A stretch of DNA of 64,000 nt from Nemania diffusa (taxonomy: Eukaryota; Ascomycota; Sordariomycetes; Xylariales; Xylariaceae): assembly GCA_038501195.1 (NCBI GenBank), contig JBBPUQ010000001.1, forward strand, positions 4,650,001-4,714,000, written 5' to 3'. The notes below the pieces were generated by a model. It saw nothing but the letters and a program-made list of their open reading frames with translations. It was not told the origin of the DNA and searched no databases. This document shows, piece by piece, positions 46,185 through 56,736 of this stretch (position 1 is the first letter of the stretch; every line of letters begins with the position of its first letter). The translations under genes were made by a program, and so were the position numbers.

Positions 46185-46397
46185 TAGATACTTAGACTAA
46201 TTGAAGCTACTAGGTAGGTATCCCGTCCTCGCCTGTCTACAGTTCACTATGACATATACATTCATTTGGCGACATCACAAATAGCTCACAACCCTCTCCG
46301 AGCTATATGCAAATGAACAATTAAACTGATGATCAACGCTCTCTCAACTCTCTCCTAGTCAGCTGCCTGTCGTTTAAGACCTACGTGTCTTGGCGAT

Positions 46398-48747
46398 ATG
46401 CCCCGCCGCCCTGCATCTGCTCGAAATACCCAAGATGACGACAACCTAAGTAACGAATGGGAATGGATATATCAGGATGTGCCGAGCCAGTCTGGCCGCT
46501 CCCGTCGTGAAAATACTCGCCAAATCACCGGCGCCCGCAACGGCGAGCTTGAATGCCATGTTGGCGACTGTGTCCTGCTCAAGGCCGAGGGCGCCAATCA
46601 GGTCTGGGCTGCTATCATCATCGATTTTGTAGAATCTGACGAGGATGGCGATATGGCTGCCGACTTTCTATGGTTTTCTCCCGAGAATGAGATTCGAAAT
46701 GGCCCTCGAAAGCGCTCTGACTTTCTCTCTGTTCGTCTCTCCTGTTTCTTTTCTTTGCTCTTGCGATTGCTGCATGCCATTTGACTAATACACCGAGTTT
46801 GCACCCCGTGTTTAGAATGAGCTGTATATCACATCCTCCTCCGACATAAACTCCCTCTCTTCTATAAATGGCAAAGCACGCATCATGTCCTACGCCGCAT
46901 TTTCGAGCGAGTTTCCTACCGGCAAAATACCGCGCTCTTCACCTGCATACAATAAGACTTTTGTTTGTCGACGAGGTTGTAATGCCAGGACGACTACATA
47001 CACGTCTGAATTTATTTGGGAGGATATCTTTTCTGGTAGCTCTGAAGACATTGCTAGCCTAACGCGATTGATTCAAAGCGGAACAAAGTCTACACGAAAG
47101 CAGCCCAAGTCTTACGATGCCACCGATGATGTCACTGCAGAATATACTCCAAGAAAAAGGCGGCTCAATAACGTGCCCGAAGAGGAGGAAACAGATATTG
47201 ATGATGGATTTCTGTCTTCGGAGCATGAAACGAAGTCCAAATTGAGGACCCCACGGAAGAAACAAAAGACATCACGAGTTGCGACGCCGTCGAGTCGAAA
47301 GTGCGCTACTCCCTGTCCATCACTTGTATTTCTGCAATATTGAGGCTAACCTGAGCGCAGTAAGATTATAGTGAAAAAGGCACTGGAGTTCACACCACTT
47401 GCTACCCGTATGCTATCACCTAGTTATAACCAGTCGTCACCATTTCAGATGGCTAGGGCTCAGTTACATGTTGCGTCTGTGCCCACAACACTTCCATGTA
47501 GAGAATCGGAATTTTCCGTTGTCTACTCACATCTCGAGGCTGCCATCACTGATGGCTCAGGAGCATGCATCTACATCTCTGGCACACCCGGGACCGGAAA
47601 GACAGCTACTGTACGCGAAGTCGTCTCCCGACTGGACGATGCTGTTCGGGCCGACGAATTAGACGACTTCATCTTTGTCGAGATCAACGGGATGAAGATC
47701 ACAGACCCCCATCAGTCCTACTGTCTTCTCTGGGAAGCCCTGCGAGGGCAAAGAGTTAGTCCTAGCCAAGCGCTAGATCTACTAGAACGGGAATTCAATA
47801 ACCCCAGTCCCCGCCGCGTTCCTTGCGTGGTTCTGATGGACGAGCTGGACCAACTCGTCACTAAAACCCAAAGCGTCATGTACAACTTCTTCAACTGGCC
47901 TGGCCTGCGGCACTCGCGACTAATTGTGCTAGCTGTCGCCAATACGATGGACTTGCCTGAGAGAACACTCAGCAACAAGATCAGTAGCCGCTTGGGCTTG
48001 ACACGCATTACCTTCCCCGGCTATAACCACGAGCAGCTAATGAAAATCATCCAGTCGAGACTGGAAGGCGTGCCGGGCCACATCGTGGAACCGGACGCAG
48101 TACAATTTGCTAGCCGCAAGGTAGCCGCCGTGAGCGGCGATGCGCGCCGCGCTCTCGACATCTGCCGGCGCGCCGTTGAGCTGGCCGAGGCCGAGTCTAA
48201 AGGGCCGAGTGGCGAGCCCACCACGCCTAGCAAGAGGGCTAGGGGGCAAGCGGCGGATCCCAACAAGGGAAGAGGCTCGCATGGCAGAGTGACGATCGCG
48301 ACGGTCAAGAGAGCTATCAACGAAGCGACAACGAGCCCACTGCAGCAATATCTGCGGGGGCTCCCATTTGCCTCTAAAGTGACACTCGCCTCCCTTCTAG
48401 TACGCAACGAAAGGACAGGTCTGCAGGACTCGACCTACGGCGACGTGCTAGAGGAGGCGAAACGCGCGCTTGTGCTGGATGCGGGCAGCAGGCGGGTTGG
48501 CCTGCTGACCCGTGGCGACGCCGCCGACGCTCGCTGGGGCGCCGACGCACGGAACCGGGGGTCTAAGACGGCCCGGACAGCCGGTGTCCAGGCCGCTGCG
48601 GTGGGCCTGGCGGGCGCCGGCATCGTTATTCTCGAGGGGCAGCGGGCTGAGAGACCTAGCAAAATGAGACTCGCCGTGGGCGACGAGGACGTAAAACTCG
48701 CGTTACGCGATGATCCGGAGATTAAGGCGTTGGGTATAGCATTTTAG
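46398..48747 (+). CDS. ORC1: Origin recognition complex subunit 1
   Basis: Largest ORC subunit, an AAA+ ATPase that marks replication origins and helps load MCM. Three exons, 46398-46730, 46816-47300 and 47361-48747, give 734 residues. Introns of 85 nt (donor GTTCGT) and 60 nt keep frame and join RSDFLSNELYITS and SSRNKIIVKKALEFTPL. Residues about 45-190 form a BAH domain (VGDCVLLKAEG, DFLWFSPENEI, NELYITSSSDINSL). A disordered, charged linker follows. The AAA+ core has Walker A GTPGTGKTA (about 347-354), Walker B VVLMDELDQL (about 433-436) and sensor 1 VANTMDLPER. The lid GDARRALDICRRAVE and a C-terminal winged-helix region end the protein. The C-terminus contains an Ala/Arg-rich stretch, higher in GC. 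Tail-to-tail with PRP46, with 263 bp between the stops. Confidence 0.95.
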
Positions 48748-49010
48748 GAAACGAAAATGATGAATAACGTATATCAATATCTCAACTGTGATAATTTCTT
48801 TTCTCTGTTATTACGGACGAGGAATAGCACTGGATTGTGTCCCCTTTGAATACGATATATACAAGATTTGTACAAAGTGACTGATTTATCCTGTAAACCT
48901 CAAGGCCGATTATTGTGTAGAATATCGTTCTCTATCCTCCCATGCAAATTGGAGCAGACATGGTAATCATCATTACAGCACCACGCTAGCTACTCAATAC
49001 ACTCTTGTTC

Positions 49011-50447
49011 TTAGTACCTCTGCCGGCCCAAGGTAGGCTTCCACTCTAAAGGATGTGTCTCAGGCGTGGCCTTCTCATCCTGCTTCCAGATCTTGATGGT
49101 CTTATCCGTCTCCCCTACAATCAACCGCATGCCGGTGCGGTCGAACGTCGAGCTCATAATGCCGGCCTCGGCATCTAGGGAGCCGGGCTGGGCGATGGAG
49201 TCGAGGGACTGGAACCGGTGGCCCGTCTTCCAGTCCCAGAAGCTCATGCTCCCGTTGTCGCCGCCGGAGAAGAGGACGTCCTCGTTGAGGGCGAGCGAGT
49301 TGATGATGGCGTTGTGGCCGTCGCAGTTGCCCATGAAGGCGCCCTCGGGGCACTTCCACTGCTTGATGCTGTTGGTGCTGCCCGTGGCGAAGGTGAACTC
49401 GGTGGGGTGGACGGCGAGGGCGCGGACGCCCTTCTTGTGGTGCGTGAGCACGCTCATGGTCTTGCCGGCGGCCAGGTCCCAGAGCCGCACCGTCGAGTCG
49501 AGCGAGCCGCTGATGACCTGCGGGTCCGCCTCCTGGCACTTGACGTCGGAGATCGTGCCCCGGTGGCCGGACATGACGTGGACGTTGCTGCGCGTGCGCA
49601 TGTCCCACACCCGCACGGCGCCGTCGCGGCCGCCCGTGACGAGCACGTCGAGGGTCGGGTGCAGCGCCAGCGTGTAAACGCCGCTCAGGTGACCGTGGTA
49701 GTGGCGGATGACCCTGTTGGTCTCGAGATCCCAGCATTTGACCATCTTGTCCTCGCCGCACGAGAATAGGTACGGGTGTCGAGGGGATACGGCAAGGCCG
49801 CGGACTGTGGATATGTGTCCGGTCAGAGTGAGCCTCAGGTTTCCCGTGGCGAGATCCCATATCTTGATGGTGCGGTCGCCGGCGCCGCTGGCGAACCACT
49901 GGTTGTTCGGCTCGACGGTCAGCGCCCTGACCCAGCCCAGATGGCCAGAGATGACCCTCATCAGCTTCCACGGGGGATGCCACTCGGGCTTGATCTGGTG
50001 TGTGGCCTGGGCGCGAGCGGTGGTCAAGGCCTGGGATGCGGTGTATGGTGTGTTGGAGCCGGGCGGCGGCCGGCGGATCTGGACAAGAGCGGTGGACTCT
50101 GAGGCTGGCGTCTTTTCCGCTATGCCTTCAATGAGCTTCTGCGCCTTCTGGTCATCGGGAGTGGCGGTTGCGGCGGATTCGCCGCCGGCTGGTTTCTTTG
50201 CCCTCTTGCGCGCGCTGGCAGCAGTGGCTTGTTTCTGAGCAAGGGCGGGTGGCAGGGCCTGGAGATTCCGATATTCTGCGTGGAGCCGCACGGATAAGGC
50301 ATCCTTTTCGCGTTGCAATTCGGTGGGATCTTGTGTAAGTCTAAGCTTCTTCCTGGGCGACTCGGCCGGGACGCTGGCGAAGAGCAGTTTGGATCGCTTC
50401 GCGTTTTGCAAGGCGAGGGACGAGAGGTTGGGTTCAACGACTTCCAT
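49011..50447 (-). CDS. PRP46: Pre-mRNA-splicing WD40 protein Prp46/PLRG1
   Basis: Component of the NineTeen-complex-associated spliceosome core, orthologous to S. pombe Prp5/S. cerevisiae Prp46 and human PLRG1. Single exon of 478 residues, ATG at 50447. The N-terminal ~150 residues are low-complexity and basic ([10 protein letters not shown]), followed by [20 protein letters not shown], the family's entry into the propeller. Seven WD40 repeats follow, many ending in IKIWD/VKCWD/VRVWD ([49 protein letters not shown]). The end reads [11 protein letters not shown]...[12 protein letters not shown]. The coding region is markedly GC-rich, so long shadow frames exist on the other strand; these are not genes. 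Confidence 0.96.
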   Translation of the reverse strand: MEVVEPNLSSLALQNAKRSKLLFASVPAESPRKKLRLTQDPTELQREKDALSVRLHAEYRNLQALPPALAQKQATAASARKRAKKPAGGESAATATPDDQKAQKLIEGIAEKTPASESTALVQIRRPPPGSNTPYTASQALTTARAQATHQIKPEWHPPWKLMRVISGHLGWVRALTVEPNNQWFASGAGDRTIKIWDLATGNLRLTLTGHISTVRGLAVSPRHPYLFSCGEDKMVKCWDLETNRVIRHYHGHLSGVYTLALHPTLDVLVTGGRDGAVRVWDMRTRSNVHVMSGHRGTISDVKCQEADPQVISGSLDSTVRLWDLAAGKTMSVLTHHKKGVRALAVHPTEFTFATGSTNSIKQWKCPEGAFMGNCDGHNAIINSLALNEDVLFSGGDNGSMSFWDWKTGHRFQSLDSIAQPGSLDAEAGIMSSTFDRTGMRLIVGETDKTIKIWKQDEKATPETHPLEWKPTLGRQRY

Positions 50448-51029
50448 GGCGTCGTCTTGCGCCTGTCGCGATTGGACGTGGCGTTACAGCTGAGATTATC
50501 GACAGTCGGATCAAAGGGAGATTCAATTTTAAGTATGGATATGCTTTCGTTGTTAAGTCGCCCTGCTGGTTATACCGCGTATAATTTATAATTTTGGAGG
50601 TAGAAGTCGAGCAGGACAAGATGTCATATTCCCTTGGTTGCATATATACTCAATTATGCTTATAATGAATACTACGTATGTACCCAGCATGCAAATAGCT
50701 TACATAAGATACCCAGGTACCTTAGGTACCTGCAGGCACCTATGACATGCGTCCCGCTACCCTACAGATGTATGGCAGGTCTACACATACACTCAAGCCG
50801 GAACTTGAATTCACTTCTTTGAATATAAGTTCACTTGACACTTCGGTGAGAACTCAACATCTCATAAATCATATAAACATCCTCTTCAGATATCCTATGC
50901 AGATATTACCTGTATTGGGTGTCTACCTTTCCGCTATCGACATCAGTATGTTAACCATCTATTCACTGCCTTCTACTCGTACTTACATGTTAATCGATTA
51001 GGTGTAATAGGTTGCAATCATACACGAAG
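50448..51029. promoter_or_regulatory. Divergent promoter region PRP46 / Nas6-like
   Basis: 582 bp between divergent genes. Contains the GGTACCTTAGGTACCTGCAGG segment split over about 50715-50735, one of the dispersed palindromic words. No coding region. Confidence 0.45.
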
Positions 51030-52203
51030 ATGTCTTCCTCACAACAGACAGACAAATACGCTATACATGCGGCTACACAGGAAGGGAAATGTAATTAATA
51101 TTCTTCTTTTCCCCTTCTTCTTCTCAAAATCTATAAGGTTGCTAATGATAAATATAGTGGCCATCGTGGAATCATTACTAAACGTAAGAATACCTACCTA
51201 GACCTTCTGTGGTGCTTCGGCCTCTAGGTATCTAACAACACGTCATCACAGGCCGACCCAAAGTTGTCACAGCGCAAAGACGACGACGGCCGTCTTCCCA
51301 TCCATTGGGCTGCGTCCTCTAACCAACACGCTATAGTACTCTTATTGTCTCAGCAGAAGACATTCGATCCAGACGTCGAGGTGAGCTTCACGACAAATAT
51401 ATTATTACCTAGACTAACCTTCTTTTGTTTCTAAACCTTAGGATGACAGTGGCTGGACGCCCCTAATGATCGCAGCTAGTGTTAAAGATGGAGATGCTAT
51501 TGTTGAGGTCCTTCTCCAAAGAGGCGCCGATGTGAACCAAAAAAGTATACCCCCGTCCTCGTTCATACTAGGTATCAGTATGAGCTCATCTGACGATCTT
51601 TGGTTGCACAGATCAAAGCGGCCAGGTGTGTCCTACTCCCCAACTCAGAGTAGGCAGGCTACTCACTTCTTAGTTGCGATAGACCGCTCTCCATTTTGTT
51701 GCATCCAAGAACAACCTCGAGGTAGCCCGCAAGCTCTTCGCGAACAAGCCGCCAGCCTCCTGTCGAGTAAGGGATAAGCGTGGCCAATACCCGTTGCACC
51801 GAGCGGCCGCCATAGGCTCCACTCCTATGGTTAAGCTGTTGCTCGAGAATCGCAGTCCGCTAGACGCAACGGACATTACTGGCTATACCGCATTGCACCA
51901 CGCTGTCGCCGAAGGCCATGGTAAGCTAGTTTTGTCGAGATGACCAGATAATTCGAGAAGCTCAGGCTTATGATGCAATAGGAGACACAGCAGTTGCTTT
52001 GCTCAAAGCTGGTGCTGAGACCGGCAAACGAGACTCGGATGGCTATTTAGCTCTAGACCTAGCTCCAGACAAGGAGGTTCGTACCCTGTCTTTCTTTCCG
52101 CTGTCCATCCCTTCGCATATATAGATCCGTTGAGCTTACTAAGCCTATGCAGGTGCGGAAGTACATTGAGCGAGAAGCTGAAAATGAAGGTGTCGAACTT
52201 TAA
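51030..52203 (+). CDS. NAS6: Ankyrin-repeat proteasome chaperone, Nas6/gankyrin (PSMD10)-like
   Basis: Assembly chaperone of the 19S regulatory particle that binds Rpt3. Eight exons, 51030-51090, 51158-51183, 51252-51380, 51442-51544, 51612-51625, 51683-51920, 51982-52076 and 52153-52203, give 238 residues, the usual length. Exon 5 is a 14-nt micro-exon that supplies the NQSGQ of the ankyrin loop. All phases agree and rebuild ankyrin units: DGRLPIHWAASSNQHAIV, DSGWTPLMIAASVKDGDAIV, SGQTALHFVASKNNLEVA, RGQYPLHRAAAIGSTPMV, TGYTALHHAVAEGHGDTAV and DGYLALDLAPDKE. First donor GTAATT and last donor GTTCGT are non-consensus. No single long frame reveals the gene. Tail-to-tail with the golgin gene, only 141 bp apart. 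Confidence 0.9.
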
Positions 52204-52344
52204 ATGTGATTTCTTTACCATACAAGGTAAAATGCACCAGTTGAGAGGCATCCTACTATATGAACAGCGGTTCCATAACCAAAATCTAATAGGATGACGG
52301 GCTCGAGGGCGTTCGCCTACTAATAACCCTTGATGGTATCTCGT

Positions 52345-54944
52345 TCACTTGATAGTCCGCTCTACTAGATCCCTATACATGGCCTTGACGTCTTGTACGT
52401 CCGCGCGTAGCTCCTCTACTAGCTCGCTCTTCTCCCCTAGCATTTCTAGTGTTGTTTGATACCTCTCGTTAATTTCGGCCACTTCACTCTCGAGATCGGC
52501 TACTCTTTTCGTTGCGGCCTTGCTTGTCTCTACCTCTTGGATGAGTGCAACAATCTCGCCACGCGCCTCGTCTCGCTGACCCGAGATCCGTGCGAGTTCT
52601 TCCTTAGCAGCAACCTTTTCACTCTCCAGCCGGCGAATAGCTGCACTCATCCTTTCTACGACCTGGACCGATGGACCCGCCGTCATAGTCGAAACTGAGA
52701 CCATATCTTGTAGCACATTCTGGGGGGAAGCTGATCTTTCAAGACCGTCTAGCACGTCGTCTCGATCTATCCCCTGCGTGGGGGTTGAGGTAATGAAATC
52801 GAACCCACTAGCTATAGAGGGTGTAGTTGTGGTGTGTAGGCCTGGCAGCGAAGGGAGCAAGGGGGAGCGCACAGGAGGCTGAACAGATGGACGTCTTACT
52901 AAGGATGCTCGGTCACTCGGACATGGCTCACCGTTACTAGAAGGGGCCGAAGTCTTGCGAAGTCGATTCGAGTAGTTTTGTAATCCAAGAAAGTTATCCC
53001 CGCTGAAGGTACGCTGTGGCGCCATGAGCAAGGGAGATTCTGGGCGACCACGGTCGCGAAAGGCGGCCACGGGAACGTCATCTAACCAATTCCGACGTTC
53101 TTGATCTGCACGTTCTCCCTTATCATTCCTCGCGGATGCTTGGTGTTTAGCAAGCTCGGCCTGGGCATTTGCCAGCGCTCCTTCGGCTTGTTCCGCCCGT
53201 GCTTTGAAAGTGTCAAGTTGTGATTGATATGATTTGAGGTCACGCTGAACAGTAGGAAGCTGCCTTTGCATTTCCTCCAACTCTTCCTCTTGGCGCTTGG
53301 CTCGAGAAGCCTGACTTGGAGTTAGTCCCCGTCATTATGATTATATAGTTAGATAGAAGAACTTACCACTTCGCGTGCTTTTCTCCTCATCTCCGACTCT
53401 CGGCGAAGCGCCTCGTCTCTTTCTTTCTCTAGGCTGGCAGTCCTAGCCTCGAGGGATGCTTCCATACCTTGCCAATTCTCGCTCGCTACAGAGTATTGCG
53501 TTTGAAGCGTTTCGATCTGTCTAAGTAATTTAACCTGCGCATCTCCCACAGCGCCGGACGTCGCCTCTTCAGCCCTAGCTCGTAAAGTCTCTAGCTTGCT
53601 CTCTAGGATCTGTACCTCGCCTTTTAACTCAAGTTCTATGACCCGTGCACGTTCTGATGCTCTTTCGGCTTTCTCGCGAGCCTCTGCAATCTGTAGCTTG
53701 GCACGATCACCTACCAGTCCTTTCTCGAGCTCAAGTGCGGCAACCGCATCTTCGAGTTCCTTGACTCGCTTTTGCCCTGCTTCACGCTGATTATCATCTG
53801 TCCTGGCCGCTAGTGATTTCGCCGTCTCCAATTCTTCTTGGAGCTGGCCCTTGAGATCGGTAATAGAGCGGTCCTTCGCTTCATTTTCGGCTTTCAACCT
53901 GTCTATCTCTCTCTTCGACTGGCTGAGAAGCCCATATGTTTCCTCATTGGCCTTCTCCAAGTCATTCGTTTCGTCTACGCGCCTGCGTAGATCGGTTAAT
54001 TGCTTCTCTGCTTTCTGACGCCATATTTTCTGGTCGTTGAGTTCCTTTTCGTTTACGACAAGCTGGGCTCTTAGTTTCTTTATGATACTACGATGCTTCT
54101 GTTCTGTGGAGGCCAATTTTTGGCCCTCTAGCATTAATTGGGCGATCTGGTCATCCTTCTCTGCTAATTTCTTGTTTAAGCTGCCTGCCGGCGCATTTGT
54201 AGCAGCAGCTCTAGCCTGCTCGCTTGCTTCCTGAGCGAGATATTGCAACTTTATTTGGAGAGCGTCAACTCGCTCAATATGGCCATGTAATTCTTCTTGG
54301 TGTTGGGTTTGCACCTCTTCAAGAGTCTCTTCGAGGAGGGTAACACGTTCTTTGAATAGGCTCGCATCCTCTGTCGTAGGCTCAACGCCATCGGTGGGGG
54401 CAGATTCTCGCTTGATATCGAGTTCTTTCGATGCGGACGAGGATTGCGAGGAGGGCTGAGGGCTAGGCGGAGCGAGTGGCTGGTTGTCGATGGCAGGTGT
54501 AGAGACAATGCCCGAAGACTCTACTGGGGCAGGAGGGGCCGGTGCTGTAGTTTCTTCCACTGACAGGCTCGGCCTCGGGCTCGCTGCTTGAGTAGTCGAT
54601 GCGGGTGGTAACCGAGGAGTATCGGAGCTCGGACGCGGACTGGAGGCGGTGGAAGTGGAAGTGACCTCTATGCTCTGCCTGGCGGAAGCGGTGGCATTTC
54701 TAGCAGCGACAGCGCGTGCGAGACGCTCCTGAAGCCTATCATTGGCGGACTTAGAAGGTGTAGCAGAGCGCATGGGCGGCGTGGGTGTAGGCGGTACGGG
54801 CGAAGGATTGGGTACAACGGCGGGCGTCGTTGACCCTTTCGTGCCGTCATCTTCGGCCAGAATATTGTCCAGGCGAGCCTCAACGCCGGCCACGGCTTGT
54901 GAGAGGAAGGAGCCCCATCTAGACGACTTCTGAGATGCACTCAT
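52345..54944 (-). CDS. Golgi coiled-coil protein, TMF1/Sgm1-like
   Basis: Likely golgin of the TMF (TATA element modulatory factor)/Sgm1 family, which binds Rab6/Ypt6 at the Golgi. Two exons on the minus strand, 54944-53367 and 53310-52345, around a 56-nt intron (GTAAGT, branch ACTAAC), give 847 residues. Residues 1 to about 190 are Ser/Pro/Thr-rich, beginning MSASQKSSRWGSFLSQAVAG. The middle is a long coiled coil (e.g. LRRRVDETNDLEKANEETYG). A second linker contains RTFSGDNFLGLQNYSNRLRK. The C-terminal coil ends SELVEELRADVQDVKAMYRD, typical of the conserved TMF C-terminal domain that contains the Rab-binding site. The N-terminal WGSFLSQA motif also fits family members. Confidence 0.88.
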
Positions 54945-56736
54945 ATCGAGGTGTCAGCTTGTCAGGGCGTTGAGTCCGAGGCGGAGGCTACGAGCGCAGG
55001 ATATTGTAGGATTCAAGAGAATGTCGGCGCATTGTATCAATGACACTGGTGGTCTCGCGGGGGGGATCCGCAGAGGTGGTTTCGCAGGCTTAGGAGGTGT
55101 TGTATGTTGTACAGGACAGCTCAGCGCTGGCGTTGGTGTTTGATCAAGACCGGCAGCGGGAACGGGCAGCGCACTAATTTGTAACGGAACGAAAGGAAGA
55201 CACCGAGAAAGACAGTGAGGGAGATGCGGCAATAGATAGGCTACGTAGCACTCGGCAAGATGATGAAGCTCGTTACCTAACCGTAGAGGAGGGTCGCATG
55301 GGGGTGCGGTAGAATTATGTGTGTTTTACGAGATCCGGGATCCGTCATTTACATATAGTTAGGAAACGTCGTTGCCTTCTACTGTATGTAGAGCATGTTA
55401 CTTGACCTACTTAAGCCTACCCTAGTAAATTATGTAGTAAAGAAGTACACAAATACAAGCTTCCTACAGTAGGTAGGCGCTATCTAATACCTGGTAACAT
55501 ACCTACCGAACGCCATTCTGTTTCGGACAGGGTTGCGAAATTCTATACTTAGTGTACTAGGTACCTGAGACTGTAGATATATGGGCAGGGGTGTAGATTT
55601 AAAGTCAGCCCACCTTTAACCGAGCCTCTGACTACATGAACCTGGTAGCATACATAGGTATCTACTTAGTAAATTAGTGGTATTGCTATATAATTTATTG
55701 GTAAACCCTACCTAGATTATGTTATATATATAGCGATTATAGATAGTAGTTTGGATCTCCGAACAAATAGAAAGCCGGTGCAGTAAGTTGAATAGATAGG
55801 TACTTACCTAGGTAGTATCAATTTTGACCGGTGGCAGCATACAGACACCCCCATGCCGGACGCCAAGTTCCCTTTAATCTGCTGGTCAAGACTGTCCGTA
55901 ATCCATGTGGCGTCATCTTCAAATTCCCAGAGCAAAGCACCGCAATTGGAAACCTCCGAACGCAGGTACATTTGTAGGTAGGTATCAGTTAAGGCCTCAC
56001 GATGACGTTGCCTACCTTAGGTATGTCCACAATCGTTAATGGTACACTCGGTAAGGCAGATAGCTACCCTAGTGCACATCACCTATACTACCTAAATGTA
56101 TACCACGTTGCCTTAAGACTTATAGGGAGCTCGTCAATCTCTTATCTACCTATTCAATACCACGCTGCTAAGAGACAGGTACGCATACGCGTAAGGTTTT
56201 TTTCTTTTCTACACCACCATTATGTACCTACCTCTTACATCACCTCTTAAGGTACCTGAGGTACCTGTCATCGATTAGCGAGTCCCGGCATTCTCGGCTT
56301 TAGCTGATCCGACTCCTTCTACCTACATACATACATGATCTATCTACGTCCCATTCTTAGATAGGTAGGTATACCGTAGATGATTTTTTCTGTGGCCACA
56401 CGTATGTGAGATGTGATTGAAACATATAAATGAATTAGGTACCTTAGTAACCTCATCATTGCCGCCAAATACCACTATACTCCGGCGTGGACTCGGTATA
56501 CATAGTCGTATCTTGTTAGCTACCCAGGTTCTGGCGGCTGAAGCAAGGCTCTCCCCTGCTCTAATACAGACATACTACCCCTTGCTCGTTCACGTGCGGT
56601 CTTGCCTACTTACCTCTTATTATTGATTTCGACTTCTGGCATTATTTCGCGTATTTGCACTCTCATATCTCTATCATCTTCTCCGCGCATCTCTCTCTCT
56701 CTCTTTCTCTAAACAGCATCACGCACATTGGTGGCA
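54945..56736. other. Divergent intergenic region (1.8 kb)
   Basis: Lies between the golgin gene and the ceramidase gene. Frequent GGTACCT/AGGTAGGT words (about 55495, 55560, 55800, 56010, 56250, 56360). A pyrimidine-rich CTCTCTCTCTCT tract is at about 56690-56712, just before the ceramidase ATG. No gene seen. Confidence 0.5.
56640..56715 (+). promoter_or_regulatory. CT-rich leader tract upstream of ceramidase
   Basis: C/T-rich stretch including a (CT)n run, 20-100 bp before the start codon. Such tracts often mark transcription start regions in filamentous fungi. Inferred from composition only. Confidence 0.4.

Larger units (their letters stand above)
43272..46186. mobile_element. RIP-mutated Tc1/mariner/pogo-type DNA transposon with TIRs and TA duplication
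   Basis: The element spans 43274-46184 (2,911 bp), flanked by TA at 43272-43273 and 46185-46186. The ends are inverted repeats. The left end reads CAAAAGTTGGGGTCGAAT and continues to AAAAGTAACGCCAAA. The reverse complement of the right end reads CAGAAATTGGGGTCGAAT and continues the same way. The two differ mainly by transitions, including TTTAAA versus TTCAAA (CpA to TpA). The interior (about 43330-46080) is nearly all A and T, with the few remaining G/C mostly in AGCT. This is the signature of repeat-induced point mutation, and no transposase frame survives. TA target and CAG-start TIR point to the Tc1/mariner superfamily, perhaps pogo/Fot1-like. Confidence 0.85.

Noticed and set aside
49102..49983. 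293-codon minus-strand frame and several plus-strand frames over the PRP46 locus
   Set aside because: High-GC shadows of the WD40 gene; translations are Arg/Pro/His- or Val/Ala-biased without domain structure.
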